Shown here piece after piece: positions 22,605-34,992 of a DNA stretch of 64,000 nucleotides (its first letter is position 1; every line of letters begins with the position of its first letter). The notes under the pieces are model-generated. The model saw only the letters and a program-made list of their open reading frames with translations. It was not told the origin of the DNA and did no database searches. The position numbers were made by a program, and so were the translations under genes. This DNA comes from Brachionus koreanus (taxonomy: Eukaryota > Rotifera > Eurotatoria > Ploima > Brachionidae). The stretch is from the NCBI GenBank assembly GCA_016987375.1, contig PJRA01000172.1, positions 482,956 through 546,955 on the forward strand. Reading direction: 5' to 3'.

Positions 22605-22680
22605 GTACAATATATGATTGTACATTTTTTGGCATTCATTAAATGGCATTTAAAAAGTCAAATTCAATCATATATTGTAC
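22605..22680. repeat. Hairpin with 16-bp perfect stem
   Basis: GTACAATATATGATTG at 22605-22620 is exactly complementary to 22665-22680, with a 44-base loop. It directly borders the GC-rich orphan frame. It could be the remains of terminal repeats. Confidence 0.6.
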
Positions 22681-22854
22681 AAAATTTGAAGATAATACTT
22701 TTAATATATCAAAAGTTTTTACATAAATATATATATAAGCAACTAAACTATCAGCCCAGGAAAAACTGTTCCAACAGTTTTTTTCTTCTTATTCATTTAA
22801 TCATTTAATTTAATTAAAAAAATGTATATATATATATAAATATATACAATAATA

Positions 22855-22925
22855 AAGAAATTCACAGACATAGTACTCTAAACAACGGTTTATGTCATCA
22901 ATTGTGCCATTCAATAAATTAAACT
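22855..22925 (+). repeat. LINE 3' end repeat, second copy
   Basis: Close copy of 6736-6806, sharing ATTCACAGACATAGTACT, then TAAACAAC, TGTCATC, TGTGCCATT and a final AATAAA-like end. At 6.7 kb it follows LINE coding sequence, so this is a separate LINE 3' terminus on the plus strand, probably 5'-truncated. The following 22930-24533 is AT-rich and I see no gene in it. Confidence 0.65.
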
Positions 22926-24533
22926 AAAATCACAAAAGTTGATTAAATTCTAGAAAAATGACATTTTTCGGTGTTTTTTGATTATATCTAGTTGAAAACT
23001 GCTCAGAATAAAATCATCTATGGCTCGTTTTTATTCATATAAATATTCTCTACAAAATCGTATATCAAACTGGCGACACATATATGGTGTCATATGGTAA
23101 GAACCTAGGTCATAGATTTCATAGGTAGGGGTATCTAAAAGGCCAGAATGTAAATTATGAATTTTAGAGACTAGAGAAAAGAAAATTATGACTAAATTTC
23201 ACTATTATATCATTATCGTTTTAGCATTTTTTTCAAAATGAATTTTAGAACACCCATTTTTGGATACCCGTTAGTTGATTATATAGTTTAATAGTTGAAC
23301 ATTTTACATTCGAAAAGTTCGTCTCTGTAAATTAGTTAATTAAGCATTGTATTAGGGGTAAAATTTGAAAATTTTAGAATTTTAATTTTGAATTAATTTT
23401 TAATAGTTAATTTTTATTTTTTTCAGTTCTTAATATTTATAAATGATTATTAGATTTATAAGAACAGCTTTTTTAAAATAAAGACAAAATTTAAGTTTTT
23501 CCTTTAAATTAATAATTTTATTTAGATGGAGTGATCAACCTGATAAACAAATCTTTTTTTATAGCGAAGATTCTTTTATGTCATCAAATTTTTAAAATGT
23601 TTAAGTTAAATTTAAAATTCTATTGCATAAAAAAATTATTTTAATATATGTATTTATTTCGGAAGAAATAGCTTTGGTTTCAATTTAAAAAAAATGAAAC
23701 TTTTAGTTTATAGATCAAATATCCTAGAAAATGTCTTTGTGAAGCCAATACATATTAATTAGATAAAAAGTATTGAGTATTGACTTGAGAGATAGAATTC
23801 CCTTCGAAATGAAGAAATTAATCAATCTTATTATTTTAGCTCAGTAGATTGGAAGAAATTTATAATAAAAAATTTATTTTCAAAATTATGTATTTTCAAA
23901 TTGGAATTATGTTTCCGAAATTCATCAATAATAAATGTCAGAGTTAAATATTAAAATATTATAATCATCATGAAAATGTTATTTCATTCAGTTATGTCGA
24001 ACCATAAAAATCTTATTTGACTTTGAATTGTTAACCGCTTGATTTAGAAGGTAGTGTTTAATAAATATTTAATCTTAAGTTTCAAAATGTAAAAATAGAA
24101 AAAATATATTTTCAAATTAATTAGGCCGAGATTAGTGAAATTCTACTTTGTATTAATATAAATTTTAAAATGAATTCATAGTCAAAAAATAATCGAAATA
24201 AAGGATAATAAATAAATACTTAATTAATTCAATATTAATAATATCCATTCAATTACCTATTGTTTAATAATTTTTATAAATTAAAATCTCAAAATACTAA
24301 AGTTAATTTTATTAATTAAATCTACTATTTTATAATAAAAGTTTTTTGATTTTGGCTTTAGATTTTTATCTAGAATTTGAAATTTTGCTTGCTAAATTTT
24401 ATCTAAAAGAAAAAATTAGTAGATTTTGATTTTAAATCAGAATATCCGAAAAGTTTTAGATATTTTAAACAAAGAAATGAATAAAAACAGAAAATTATCA
24501 AATGTAAATGGAGAATGTTCAGACTAGATTAAA

Positions 24534-26319
24534 ATGTTTTCGAATTGTTCTGGAAAATTTTTAAAAACTAATAATCAATCGACTTTATTAAACGATAGAT
24601 TTTTTAAGATAAATGAAGGGTCAGATTCACTTAATGCTTCAAATAATTCAAAATTTTGTGCGGACAAAAATTTTAGACCAAAAGATCAGCTTACAATTCA
24701 AAAAGAACAGAGAAGAAAATCGACTGGCCATATTCGTTTTATTTCTGATGCTCCATTTGTCGAAATAAATCTAAACAATAGTTTTTATTCAAGAAAATTG
24801 AACGTTCAAGACCAATATGATAAAAATTTTAAGAAAATATTTTCAAAATCAATGAACCATATTTCTATCAGCAATTTTGAACTTAAAAATACAAATTTGA
24901 TTAGAAAATTTTCTCTAAGTTCTCATTACTTAGTTGAAAATCCGAAATCAACCAAAATAAGTAAACATCTAAGTATTTTTCGAAAAGTTAGGTCATTCGA
25001 TGATTTGATAGTTTTTTCGAAAAAAAATGGAAATGAAAATCAACAGTCAAATTATTACCAGTCATTTAGTCCCGTAAATTCTTTTAAAAAAAGTCATCAA
25101 GAAAGTAATTTTCCAAAAGCTTTCAAAAGTAACAATATATTTTCACCCCGGGAAACCTTTAATACTGAAAAACCTCTTTCAAATTCCTATACAAATGATA
25201 AAGTGATAGAATATAGTAGTCAAATTCCAAATTTAGATAATGTTAAATATTCGAATCATAGTGAAGTTTCTAGTTTGCATCGATCCTACATTAGTCCTGA
25301 AATCTTAATAGATCAATTCAAAAATATAGGAATAATTAATGATCAAACTAATTATCACACTAATTCTTCATTAAGAAAAAATTCATTGCTAACTGATCAA
25401 GAAACAACCTTTGATCAAAATTATAATAATGTTCAAATTTATTTGGAAAATTCTCAACAAGAAAAGTCAATTTTACATGAAAATCTGAATAATCAAAATA
25501 TTGATCATACAGATTCAAAAATGTTTAATGCAAAAAATAGTGAAAAATCAGATTTTACTGTTAATTTCATTTATAGAGACCCTATTATTAATACAACAAG
25601 TCAACAAATTGACCTATTGAACAACGATTCATTAAACTTATCAGAAATCAATTCATTGAAAAATGGAAACCAGAACACTCCAATAAAAAATATTTTCAAT
25701 GATTCATTATTCGGAGATTTACAAATTCAAATGTCTCACAATGAAAAAGATCAGCAAATAATTGTTAAAATTTTGAAAGCAAGAAATCTAATTCCTAAAG
25801 ACGCTAATGGATATTCAGACCCTTTTGTGAAAGTCTACCTTTTACCAGGAAGAGAGTATATTCTAATTGAAATTTGAGATTTAATTTGAAATTTTGTATA
25901 AAAATTTGATTTATTTAGACAAGAGAACAAAAGAAGAACAAAGCATATTTTAAAGAATTTAAATCCAGAATGGAATTGTACAGTTGTTTATGAAAATGTT
26001 TATCGTGAAGAACTCAAAAACAAAACATTAGAGTTCACAATATGGGACTGGGATAGATTTAAGTCAAATGACTTTTTGGGGATAGTAAAAATAGATCTAA
26101 TTGGTAATATTTTTTAATTAAAAAAATTAGTTTTAAGAAAAGTACTAATTAAATTTTTTTATAGATACAGCGGTTTTAAATGATAAACCAACTTGGTATA
26201 AAATTCAAAATCCTAAATTTGTCACAGAAAATTCAAATCATGATTTGATAAGAATGAAAGAATCCAAGTCAGCAACCTATAGTTTAAAACGAAAATCATT
26301 AAACAAAAAACATAAATAA
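24534..26319 (+). CDS. Piccolo/RIM-type C2-domain protein, 3 exons
   Basis: Exons 24534-25855, 25919-26103 and 26165-26319 give 553 residues. Residues 1 to about 390 are Asn/Ser-rich and probably disordered. A single C-terminal C2 domain begins near GDLQIQM and includes [61 protein letters not shown] and PTWYKIQ. The calcium-binding aspartates in GYSDPF and WDWDRF are present. The sequence most resembles the C2A domain of piccolo and its relatives (RIM, Fife), presynaptic active-zone scaffolds. No zinc-finger or PDZ domain is visible here, so this is either a short paralogue or only the 3' part of a larger gene. The first ATG is used. Confidence 0.75.
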
Positions 26320-26903
26320 TGATCAATTTTCTTCCAAAAGTTATTTTATTCAATTATTTATCAGCATAAATGAGACCATAAATTGTTTTGTTACCAATAT
26401 ACCACAAATATTAAACAAATGTATTTTTTGAATAAATCATGAAAAATAAAAATAAACCCTTATTGATTTATTTAATTCAATTAACGTCATATTTTGGCGA
26501 TGTTAAAACAGATTAAAAAAAATTTCTTAAAATTGAATTATTGTTCTAGTTTATTTAATTTTACATAAAAAAGATAATTAGCCGCATAGACACAAGTATT
26601 GACAAAATTTAGCTTACATAATATGTTGCATAATGAAATTCTGTCTATTGATGAGCCATTTGTTTTTACCAATGTATTTTTTCCTCATTTTTTTACTATT
26701 TATTTCTTAATTTACAATTAAGATTAATAGTAATTTTGCATTTAATTAAATAAAAATTTATTTAAATAAAAAATCATTTTTTATTTATAATTGGCATTTA
26801 TCTAAAAACCATAAGAATTTTTATTTCTATTTTGTTTTTTTTAGTTTGAAAAATCAAAAGTAATTTAATAAATATTTTTAATTTAATAAATGATTTCTGG
26901 ATT

Positions 26904-29900
26904 TTAATTAAAAAGAAACACTTCTCCTTTTAAAAATTTAGGTTCTTTTCTGTTTCTAGTTGAAAAAGAGTCGATTGTTTTTTTTGTATTGTTTTCTTCC
27001 TTACTGGTTAAATTTATTTGTTTCAAATTAAGCTTTAGATTATTTGAATTGCTCTTTTTAGGTGTTTTTTTATTAACATTTGTTTCCAGTTGTTTGACGT
27101 GATTTCCTAACAAGTGGTCGTTAAGCTCTTTATGGTCTTTATTGTTGTAGTAACTTTTGTCTTCTTTTATGTTCTCTTTAAGATCTATTTCATGTACTAT
27201 ATTTTCCTATAAATTTCAAATTTTAAAAATTAGCTTAAGAAAAATATTGTTAGTAGTAAAAAAGTGATAGATCAATTAAAAAATGGGTTAAATTTTAATT
27301 ATACGATTAAACTTACTTAAATATTACAAAATAAAAAAAATTTCATGTTAAAACTTTAATCAATCAAGTTAAATTTAAAGATAAAATAAAATAAAACAAT
27401 AAATTCTTACTTGAGATGTTGGATCGTATTGATCAGCATATATTGGGGATATAGGAGCATTAGTTTGTTCATCTGAATCTCTTAAGTTAACTAAACGATA
27501 AAAGAGCTCAGTGGTTCCATAATCTATAATATTATTTAAATTTTGTATTGTCGATTCGGATTTTATAGGCAAGTTTTTTAGGGAACATCTCCATCTACCA
27601 CTTAATAGTCTATTTTTGGAGTCAAATAAAGGGATTTTTACCCATGCACACGATTTTAGTAGAGTTTGATTTGAATTTTTGAGACCCATTTGTAATTCTA
27701 TTAGAATAGTAAGAGCTTGTTGAGGTGGGCACCTTGGTACCGGCTGCTTTGTTGATATGAGGGCAACAGTATTTTGATAATTTTTATCAGAAAAAGTCTC
27801 TGTATTTACAATAGGTAAAACAGATGGTTCACCTAAACCCGATTTAGGATGATGTAAGCAAGTAATAACACGCGCTGATGCAAAGTTTGGATTAATGTTT
27901 GTAACAAAATCAATAAACAAGACAAATCCTCCACTAGGATAAAGATATTAATAATTTAATAAATAAAAATTTCAGTAGAATACTTTGGATCATAAGGAGC
28001 AGGGGGTAAATCCTTAAGTGGTAAAAGATTTTGGTTATCGATTAAATGATGAGGATGAGTAAAATTAGGCTGAGACCTATTTGATTGTTGATTATTTGTT
28101 GGCTGAGAATATTGAAAGTTTGCTTGTTCTTTATTAATTGCAAAATTTCTGGTTGATTCATTTGTGTTTTTATGATAATTATTGTTAAAATGGGGGCTGA
28201 AATATTGATTTTGAGAGACTGGCAATTGCTGAATTGGTGGAAGGCTTGAAAAATATAAATTGTTAACTTAGAAAACAAAATTGCCACAAAACAGTGACTC
28301 ATTTTAAAACAAAAGGATCTTTCTCTAAAAATAATAATGTGGATAAATGCAAAGTTGTTCATATTAGAAACAAAACCCAGAGTTTGATTATAAGATTGGT
28401 TCAAAAACCTTGAGTAAGCCAAACGTTAAAAGGGATTTGGATATTTACATACGAAGTGATTTAAAATGCACACCTAAATCAAAAATTCTACGGATTAAGA
28501 AAATCGAATGTTGGTTCTAAGAAAGCATTTAAGTATTATTGGAGTGAGACTATTAAATTATTGTACTGTTCAATTGCTAGACTGCGCCTGAAATATGTTG
28601 TCAGTGCTTGGTGTCCTTATTTAGAAAGAGACATAAATGAGCTTGAGAGAGATCAACGAAGAGCAAAAGTGTTGATACCAGAACTGCGTGACTTGGATTA
28701 TTAACAATGTTTGTTAAGGTTAGATTTAGCTAACTTGAGTACAAGAAGATTTAGAGGTAAAAATTGGTAAACAATTACGAACGAATTCAATAAGGGAAAT
28801 AATTACAGTCGTTAAACACAAAACCTGGTAGCCTAAGATACGAGTTGAGGAGAAATAGCTATTGTCTAACACGTGAACGAATAAGAGAAAGAGCTGTCTT
28901 CCGAGATATAACTTGTATACAAATGAAAGCGTGAATGGATGGAATTAACTCCCGGAAGATAAATTAAATTCAAAGAATCTAAATAGTTTCAAAGCGAAGC
29001 TTAATGGTTGGATAGCGAAACAAAATAAAAGCAACTGTTACAGCACTGCAGAGATATGCTTAGATAATCTCTAAGCTGCAGTTTAATCTACTACTAATTG
29101 AAAAATTAAAAAATTTCAAATGCTTTTTATGAAAAGAAAACTTTTTGTTAAGAGAAAATAATGAAATTTTATATAAGTGTGTTTATTATTCATTAATTTT
29201 GAATAATACATTTAAGTGATTTTTTTTTAAAGATGTGGAAGATAATTTTTGAGCATCCGGAAAAAAAAAATATTTAAAAATTGCAAAAATTTTACAAATT
29301 TTCATATTTTTTCGTTGAGTCTGTATTTGTTAGTGAACCTTAGATGAAATATTAGTTAAAATTTTTTTAAAGAACAAATTTAAAATTACCATAAGAAAAC
29401 TTATTCTGTAATTGTTCTAGTTCTTTTTGAATTCTTTTATTCTCTACATCAATTTTTTGAATTTGATTTTCTAAACCATTCGTGTTTGAATCTAAAATTA
29501 ATAATATTTTTATCAATTAACCATATTATTATTTACCAAGAAAGATTTTTCTTATCCAAAAACTTAAAATATTAATTGAGTTTTATTCAAGAAGATTTTT
29601 GTTGGGAAAAAAAAAAACCTTATATAAATTTAAGAATGGCTTGATAAACTAAAAATTAGATAATCATTAAACAGCTTACTAAATGATGAATAATATCTAG
29701 GCTCTGAACTATACTGATTTGAATGCTTCATATTGTATTCCATTTCAGTAAATTTATTCAAGATATTTGAGTCATGACCACCATTTTGTAAATAGTTAAG
29801 TCTCATAGCCCTAAAGACTTTGGTAAAAATTAAGTATTGAAAAATTTAAAATAAAAACCTGAGGTCTTCAAAGTTTAAATCACTATTTTTCAAGTTATTT

Positions 29901-31845
29901 AAGAAAACTGGATTATTAGCTGAGTATAATGACGGTAGAACATTTGGTTGTATTCCAGAACGAACTTGGCCTGGATTTCCGGTTGTTATTCTATCGCGTA
30001 ACAAATTTAAAGCTGCTTCATTTAAAGTTTGTTGATCTCTTAATTCAGACAAAAGTCTTCCGACACTTGGATTTGTTCGTAATGGAGCTGCATAAGATGT
30101 ATTATTTTTCAAAGATTCAATTTTAAACTGAATATCTTTTAAAAAAGCTTTAATTTTGAATAACAACTAAAAATGAAATAAACCTCGTCTCTCACGTTCT
30201 AATTGCTCAGTTTTTTCCTGAATTCGTCTAAGATTATAGAGAGTTTCATCATTCATTTTATTAGTGTTGCTGATGGGTTTTGTATAAGAGAAAGTTTCGA
30301 ATAGCTCTAAATCGATGTCATCCAAATTATCGAACAATGATAAAAAATCGTGTTTAATATAATCGTTCTCCTATTTTTAAAATTAGTTATTTTAAAATAA
30401 AAATATTCTTTAAATTCGAATTCTTTTGTTTTCTTGTTAAATTAAGTTTACTGTCAACACATTTGGTGTTGATGTAAATTAAAGAAATTTTTTTAAATAA
30501 CAATTTTCCAAAAATTGATTCTATATAAAAAATCTCTTTGGTTACAGAGAAAAAAAAAAACATAAAAATGCTCTTTTAATATTGCTAAAGGTAAAATTCG
30601 ATTTTCTTGAAAATTTTTTATTTAAAAATGATCTCTGCATGATTGAATTAGTATATATTTTTATTTTTCATTAGATATAAGTAATAAAAATTACCTTATC
30701 AAAATATAAAGTAGTATATGATTTAAAATCAGGGTTATATTCTTTCAAAAATAAATAAAATTTTTTAAATTAAAAATTCAATAAATTTTACCATAAACCT
30801 CTTTTAAGATTTTTTTTTCTTTATTTTTCAGATCTTCATACTTGAATGTAAATATCTTTTAGGAAAAGCTTAAACAAATTTTTGAAAATTATACATCTTT
30901 AAGCAATTTTTTGTATGGATCTTGAGTATTAATATCCAATGCGTCTTCGGAAAAATTTTTTTTTGATAGGGTTGGTGAATTTTTAGCCAAAGAATCAACT
31001 AGTTTTTTGTCTCGAATAGTGTCTCTGATTAAGGTATCTTCTAAATCTTGTAAAGATTGTTCGACTGATTTTTTGCTTTTAAACTTTTTCACTTCATCAA
31101 TAACAGACTCTGTTTTACCAAAACTTTTAATCTCATCATTAGTTCGTTTGCTAGTCGGATCAATAAAGCTAATTTTGTCGTTTGGTGTACCAATGTATCT
31201 TGTATTAGAATAAACAGACACCTGGTCGCTTCTTCGAGTCAATTTATCTTTAATTTGATCGTTTTTTGACACTACCTCTTCTTTTTGATATGATGTATCT
31301 CCTAATTTTTTCGAATTGTAATTTTCATCGATTTCATTTTGTATTGAATCAGGATAATTCACAGGTGTCTCATTAACTTTTCGTTTTGATTGGACAAACT
31401 CATCATTAAAATACTCATTTTTTGGTGAAATTTGAGCTTTATCTTTTTCATCAGAAAAGAGTTCCTGATTATCATCAATATTTTTATCATTTATGATCTT
31501 TCTTGAAGTACTATGACCCAATTCCTCGTATTCAATAAATGAATTATTTAGATTCTCATTTTTATTATTTTCATCCATACTTTCCATTTCTTTTTTTGAA
31601 TCTTCAATATCTTCATTACTAAATTGATTTTGTTCTTTCATTTTTTCTATATATTTTGAATTAATAGGAGGAGAATCAGTTCGGTTAACTCCTGAATCCA
31701 TTACACCAATACAAAATTTTTCTTTATGAATCCGCAAACTATCACTACTTGTAAAAAGCATTCCACATTGGTCACATCTTTCATTATTTAACAAAATATT
31801 TCTTTGCTCTTCTCTAGAATTGTTATTTTTTTCCTCAGCTTCCAT
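26904..31845 (-). CDS. CCDC17: CCDC17 homologue, at least 10 exons
   Basis: Exon 1 (31845 to about 30895) starts MEAEEKNNNSREE and has a C2H2-like motif, CDQCGMLFTSSDSLRIHKEK then FCIG, as at the CCDC17 N-terminus. A long charged region follows. Short exons then encode coiled coil: KYEDLKNKEKKILKEVY; ENDYIKHDFLSLFDNLDD; ELRDQQTLNEAALNLLRD; RAMRLNYLQNGGHDSNIL; LENQIQKIDVENKRIQKE. The C-terminal globular part includes GGFVLFIDFVTN, CLHHPKSGLGEPSVLP and KIPLFDSKNRLLSGRWR, which match CCDC17. The last exons run from about 27208 to the stop at 26904 and are lysine/asparagine-rich. CCDC17 is expressed in ciliated tissues; its role is poorly known. The exon join between about 29390 and 28255 could not be phased and may include an unseen exon. 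Region 26320-26903, between this gene and the C2 gene, is empty. Confidence 0.82.
28500..29095 (+). pseudogene. LINE C-terminal fragment inside a CCDC17 intron
   Basis: Plus strand, antisense to CCDC17. It reads LRLKYVVSAWCPYLERDINE then LERDQRRAKVLIPELRDLDY, the conserved region after the RT of many LINEs. Decayed sequence with a WN and FK-type end (MDGIN near 28940) follows, with many stops. It enlarges the intron between about 28260 and 29390. Confidence 0.75.
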
Positions 31846-33868
31846 ATTTTTTAAGGACTTCTGGTCTTTGGTTTCAGACTGAGTGATTTTTGATTTATTT
31901 GAACCTATTTTTATTTATTAAATCTAAATGACATAATATAAAAGAAAAATGATTAGAAAAAAATAATTTTAGATAAACAATATCAAAGATATTTTATTTT
32001 AAACTTCGATCTTGATATCAATAGACATAATTTAAATATGAAAATTTAATTTCTACTACATTGTTTTTTCAAATTTATAACGAATTTAAAAAATTGAATT
32101 TTTTGAATATCAGAAAATATTGGTAAAATTGTCTTCAGTTAGCATCAATTCAAATTTTGAGTACTATGTTAGCTGCAAATATAAATTATTCATTAAATTC
32201 ATTTCTATCAAGTAAATAAACATTGTAACTAACCTAAATCTTGCCATAGTTAAAATTTTAATTTTGTTCCATGGTTTTTAAAAATAACTCTAGGTATTTT
32301 TCGACATATTACTGAAATAAATTATATATCAATAAAAAGTGTTAGTTAAAAAAATAAAAAATATCTTGCTATATTTAAAATTGTATTTTATTTATTCTGT
32401 TGCATAGCAGCAGAAATTTTAATAAAGTTTAATAGAGTTATTTTCATGTTTTTAATTTCAGTTTTAAACTTTTTTAAGCGTAAAAATTTTAATTATTTTT
32501 TTAAATAATTTTAATAATCAAAAACTTTCATAACATTTTTTGCACATAATTTGTTATCAGATTTTACGCATTTATTTTATGCGTTGAAATAAACAACTAT
32601 ACTTTACTATACTAATTTAATTCAGTTTAGTTAAACTAAACTTGACCGTAGAATATTAGATATTATTATTATTATAAATAATCAATTATTATTAGAATTC
32701 AGTTTTAAAATTAAAACTCTTAAGTATAATTTAATAATGAATAAAAAAATACTTGTTTTACAATTTCCGATTTTAAAAACTATTTCTGTTAACAAATTAA
32801 ATTAATTTAACGAAATAAATTTTGAGCATTTCAGAATTTAAAAATGCTGATTTGTAGGCAATGGCATAGCCAGAGGGGGGCTAGCGAGGGCTTAAGCCCA
32901 CCCATTCAAAAAATTGAGTTGATTCAGCCCCCTCCAATTTTAAAATCAAAGTTATTCTTTTTATCATAAAACATTTAAAAATTTGTCTTTTATCTAATAA
33001 AATTTAAAGTTTCAATAGTAATATATGCGTTTATTTTTTTCGCAGTTATTTGGTAACATTATTTAAGGAAAAATCAATAATTAATTATTAAAAAACGATA
33101 TTTTTAATAAAATATTTCAAATAATATTTTAGCTTTATCTTTATTTTATTGTTGAGGTTTATACGTTTTAATAAATTAGAATAATTGATTTGAGAAATTA
33201 ATCTAATTGTACATTTTTATAAGAAGGTGTGAAATAAAAATTATATCGTATGTTGCTACAAAATATAAATTTAAAGTATTTTAAAATTAAATAAAGTAGA
33301 GACTGGCTCTCGAGTTTTAATTGTTATTGGCACTATTCAGAAATTTCAGAGGAACTTCTGTTCAAAGCTGTTGCAATAAAGAATGTTAAAAATCTTAGTA
33401 TCCGATAATTATAAAGCATCTTTCCCTCCATTTTTTAAAAATATATCTCATAAATCACATATTAAAAATATATATTTTTGTGAACGCTTTAATATTTTAT
33501 ATCTGACTCTAAATCAAATTTAAATTGATAAATTTTGTTAACTTACTAAAAAAATAATTTTTTTTCATGTAAATAAATTTTTTTATTTTGATTATTATAA
33601 GCAGAATAAAACAAAGTATCTTTTTAATATTTTTAAAGTATAATTGCTAACTACAGTATGTCTATTTCATCATTCTGTTCTTTATAAATTGTGCCTAAAA
33701 TTTAGAAATAGAATGTAATCTACTCGTTTAACATCCAAAGGAAGTTATTTTAACTTTTTTTATTATCTCTTCCAGCTCTAAATCAAACTTTTATTTCATT
33801 TCAATTTTTATCTGTTAATAAAAAAAAAAAACTAAATTAAAAAAAAAATTTATAGATCTTTAAAAAGA
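31846..33868. other. Long non-coding AT-rich stretch
   Basis: About 2 kb between CCDC17 and the synaptophysin-family gene. I see no coding region. The one anomaly is a GC-rich patch at 32862-32935 (see the next entry). Confidence 0.6.
32862..32935. repeat. G-rich/C-rich transposon-end-like patch
   Basis: GGCATAGCCAGAGGGGGGCT is followed by AGGGCTTAAGCCCACCC and then GCCCCCTCC, in sequence otherwise near 20% G+C. A G-run, an AAGCC/GGCTT palindrome and a C-run in this order resemble the ends of dispersed repeats known in many animal genomes. No partner end was found, so the family is not assigned. Confidence 0.45.
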
Positions 33869-34992
33869 TTAAATTTTATCATTCGGATTGTAATGGGCGC
33901 TGATATTTATGTCACTTGTTGAAATTGGATTATTAGAAGCTACATTATTAGATTCCTGGTTCATTTGATTCCTTAGTTTATACCACGATGTTTCCTTTAT
34001 TACAAACCATACATCTCCAATCCATAAAATTAAGTTACCGAAACCTAAAATCTTTATTTTTTTTTACTTGGTTGTATAAATGATATTTTAAATGAATTTA
34101 CACAAGAGACAATAAGATTGGTATATGTTGGATTTTTATTACCATAGCAGTTAATATTAATCTTATTGCAGAAACTCATTGATTCTATTATAAATTCTAA
34201 TTTCGTGTAATGCTGTAAATCACTAACAGCTTTTGACCAAGCTATAGATCCTGCAAACCAAAAAATTGAAAAAATGCAAGTTGACACAAAATCCTTAAAA
34301 GAGAAAAGATTATTTTACATTATTTACATTATCAATTAAATCATAATTACAATCAGAGGAAAATAAACAATATTGTTATATTTGTGTCGAAAAAATATAT
34401 AAATTATTAAAAATGCGATTGAATATAAAAATGCCGTCACTCCAGTAAAAACAAAGAATTGTGCGCTTGAGACAATATTTTTCGAGTCAGTTGAAATAGT
34501 TGTTCTATCAGCCTTTAAATCTGAACATTCTTTTTGTTTAGGATTAAGAGGTGCATTTTTAAGACTTAAATTTTAATTAATTAATTTCATGAAGTTCATT
34601 TCATTATGAATAAAAATTTCTAAATTTTTAAAAAAATTTCTTACTCATAAGGATAATTATATTTTCCTATATATAAAACATTTACACTGGTATTCGGACA
34701 TCTTCTATTAAAAGCAAGTTCTGAACCACCACTAGCCGCAGTTGCAAATGCTAATAATGCCAGAAACTAAAAAAAAAGTTTTAGTCAAAAAAAGGTTTTT
34801 CTAATAAAATTATACTAATTGTAAGATTTTTATGAATCCTAAAGGTTCTTTGAGCACTTCAGTTCTAGCAGTTTCCACTGTCTACATTATAATTTTATAA
34901 GGTAGGTTTTTTTTAAAAAAAATTACTTGGCTAGCGAAGTTTTGTGCTTTTTGAGCGGCAGTTACAACTGTCGCTGCTGCTGATGCGGACAT
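33869..34992 (-). CDS. Synaptophysin-family membrane protein (MARVEL domain)
   Basis: Exon 1 (34992-34927) encodes MSADAAATVVTAAQKAQNF. Then EPLGFIKILQ leads into TM1 (FLALLAFATAASGG). A luminal segment with paired Cys follows. Next is SSAQFFVFTGVTAFLYSIA (TM2) and DFVSTCIFSIFWFAGSIAWS (TM3) followed by KAVSDLQHYTK. The last part has GNLILWIGDVWFVIKETSW (TM4) and a short polar tail ending NPNDKI. This order (GFIK, SAEFF, FxW...AWAKGLSDV, NLxLWVGxxWFVxKET) is that of synaptophysin/synaptoporin, four-pass proteins of synaptic and other small vesicles. Joining the last two segments needs either a 23-nt intron (34066-34044) or one extra A in an A9 run at 34057-34065; see findings. There are six or seven exons. 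Confidence 0.85.
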
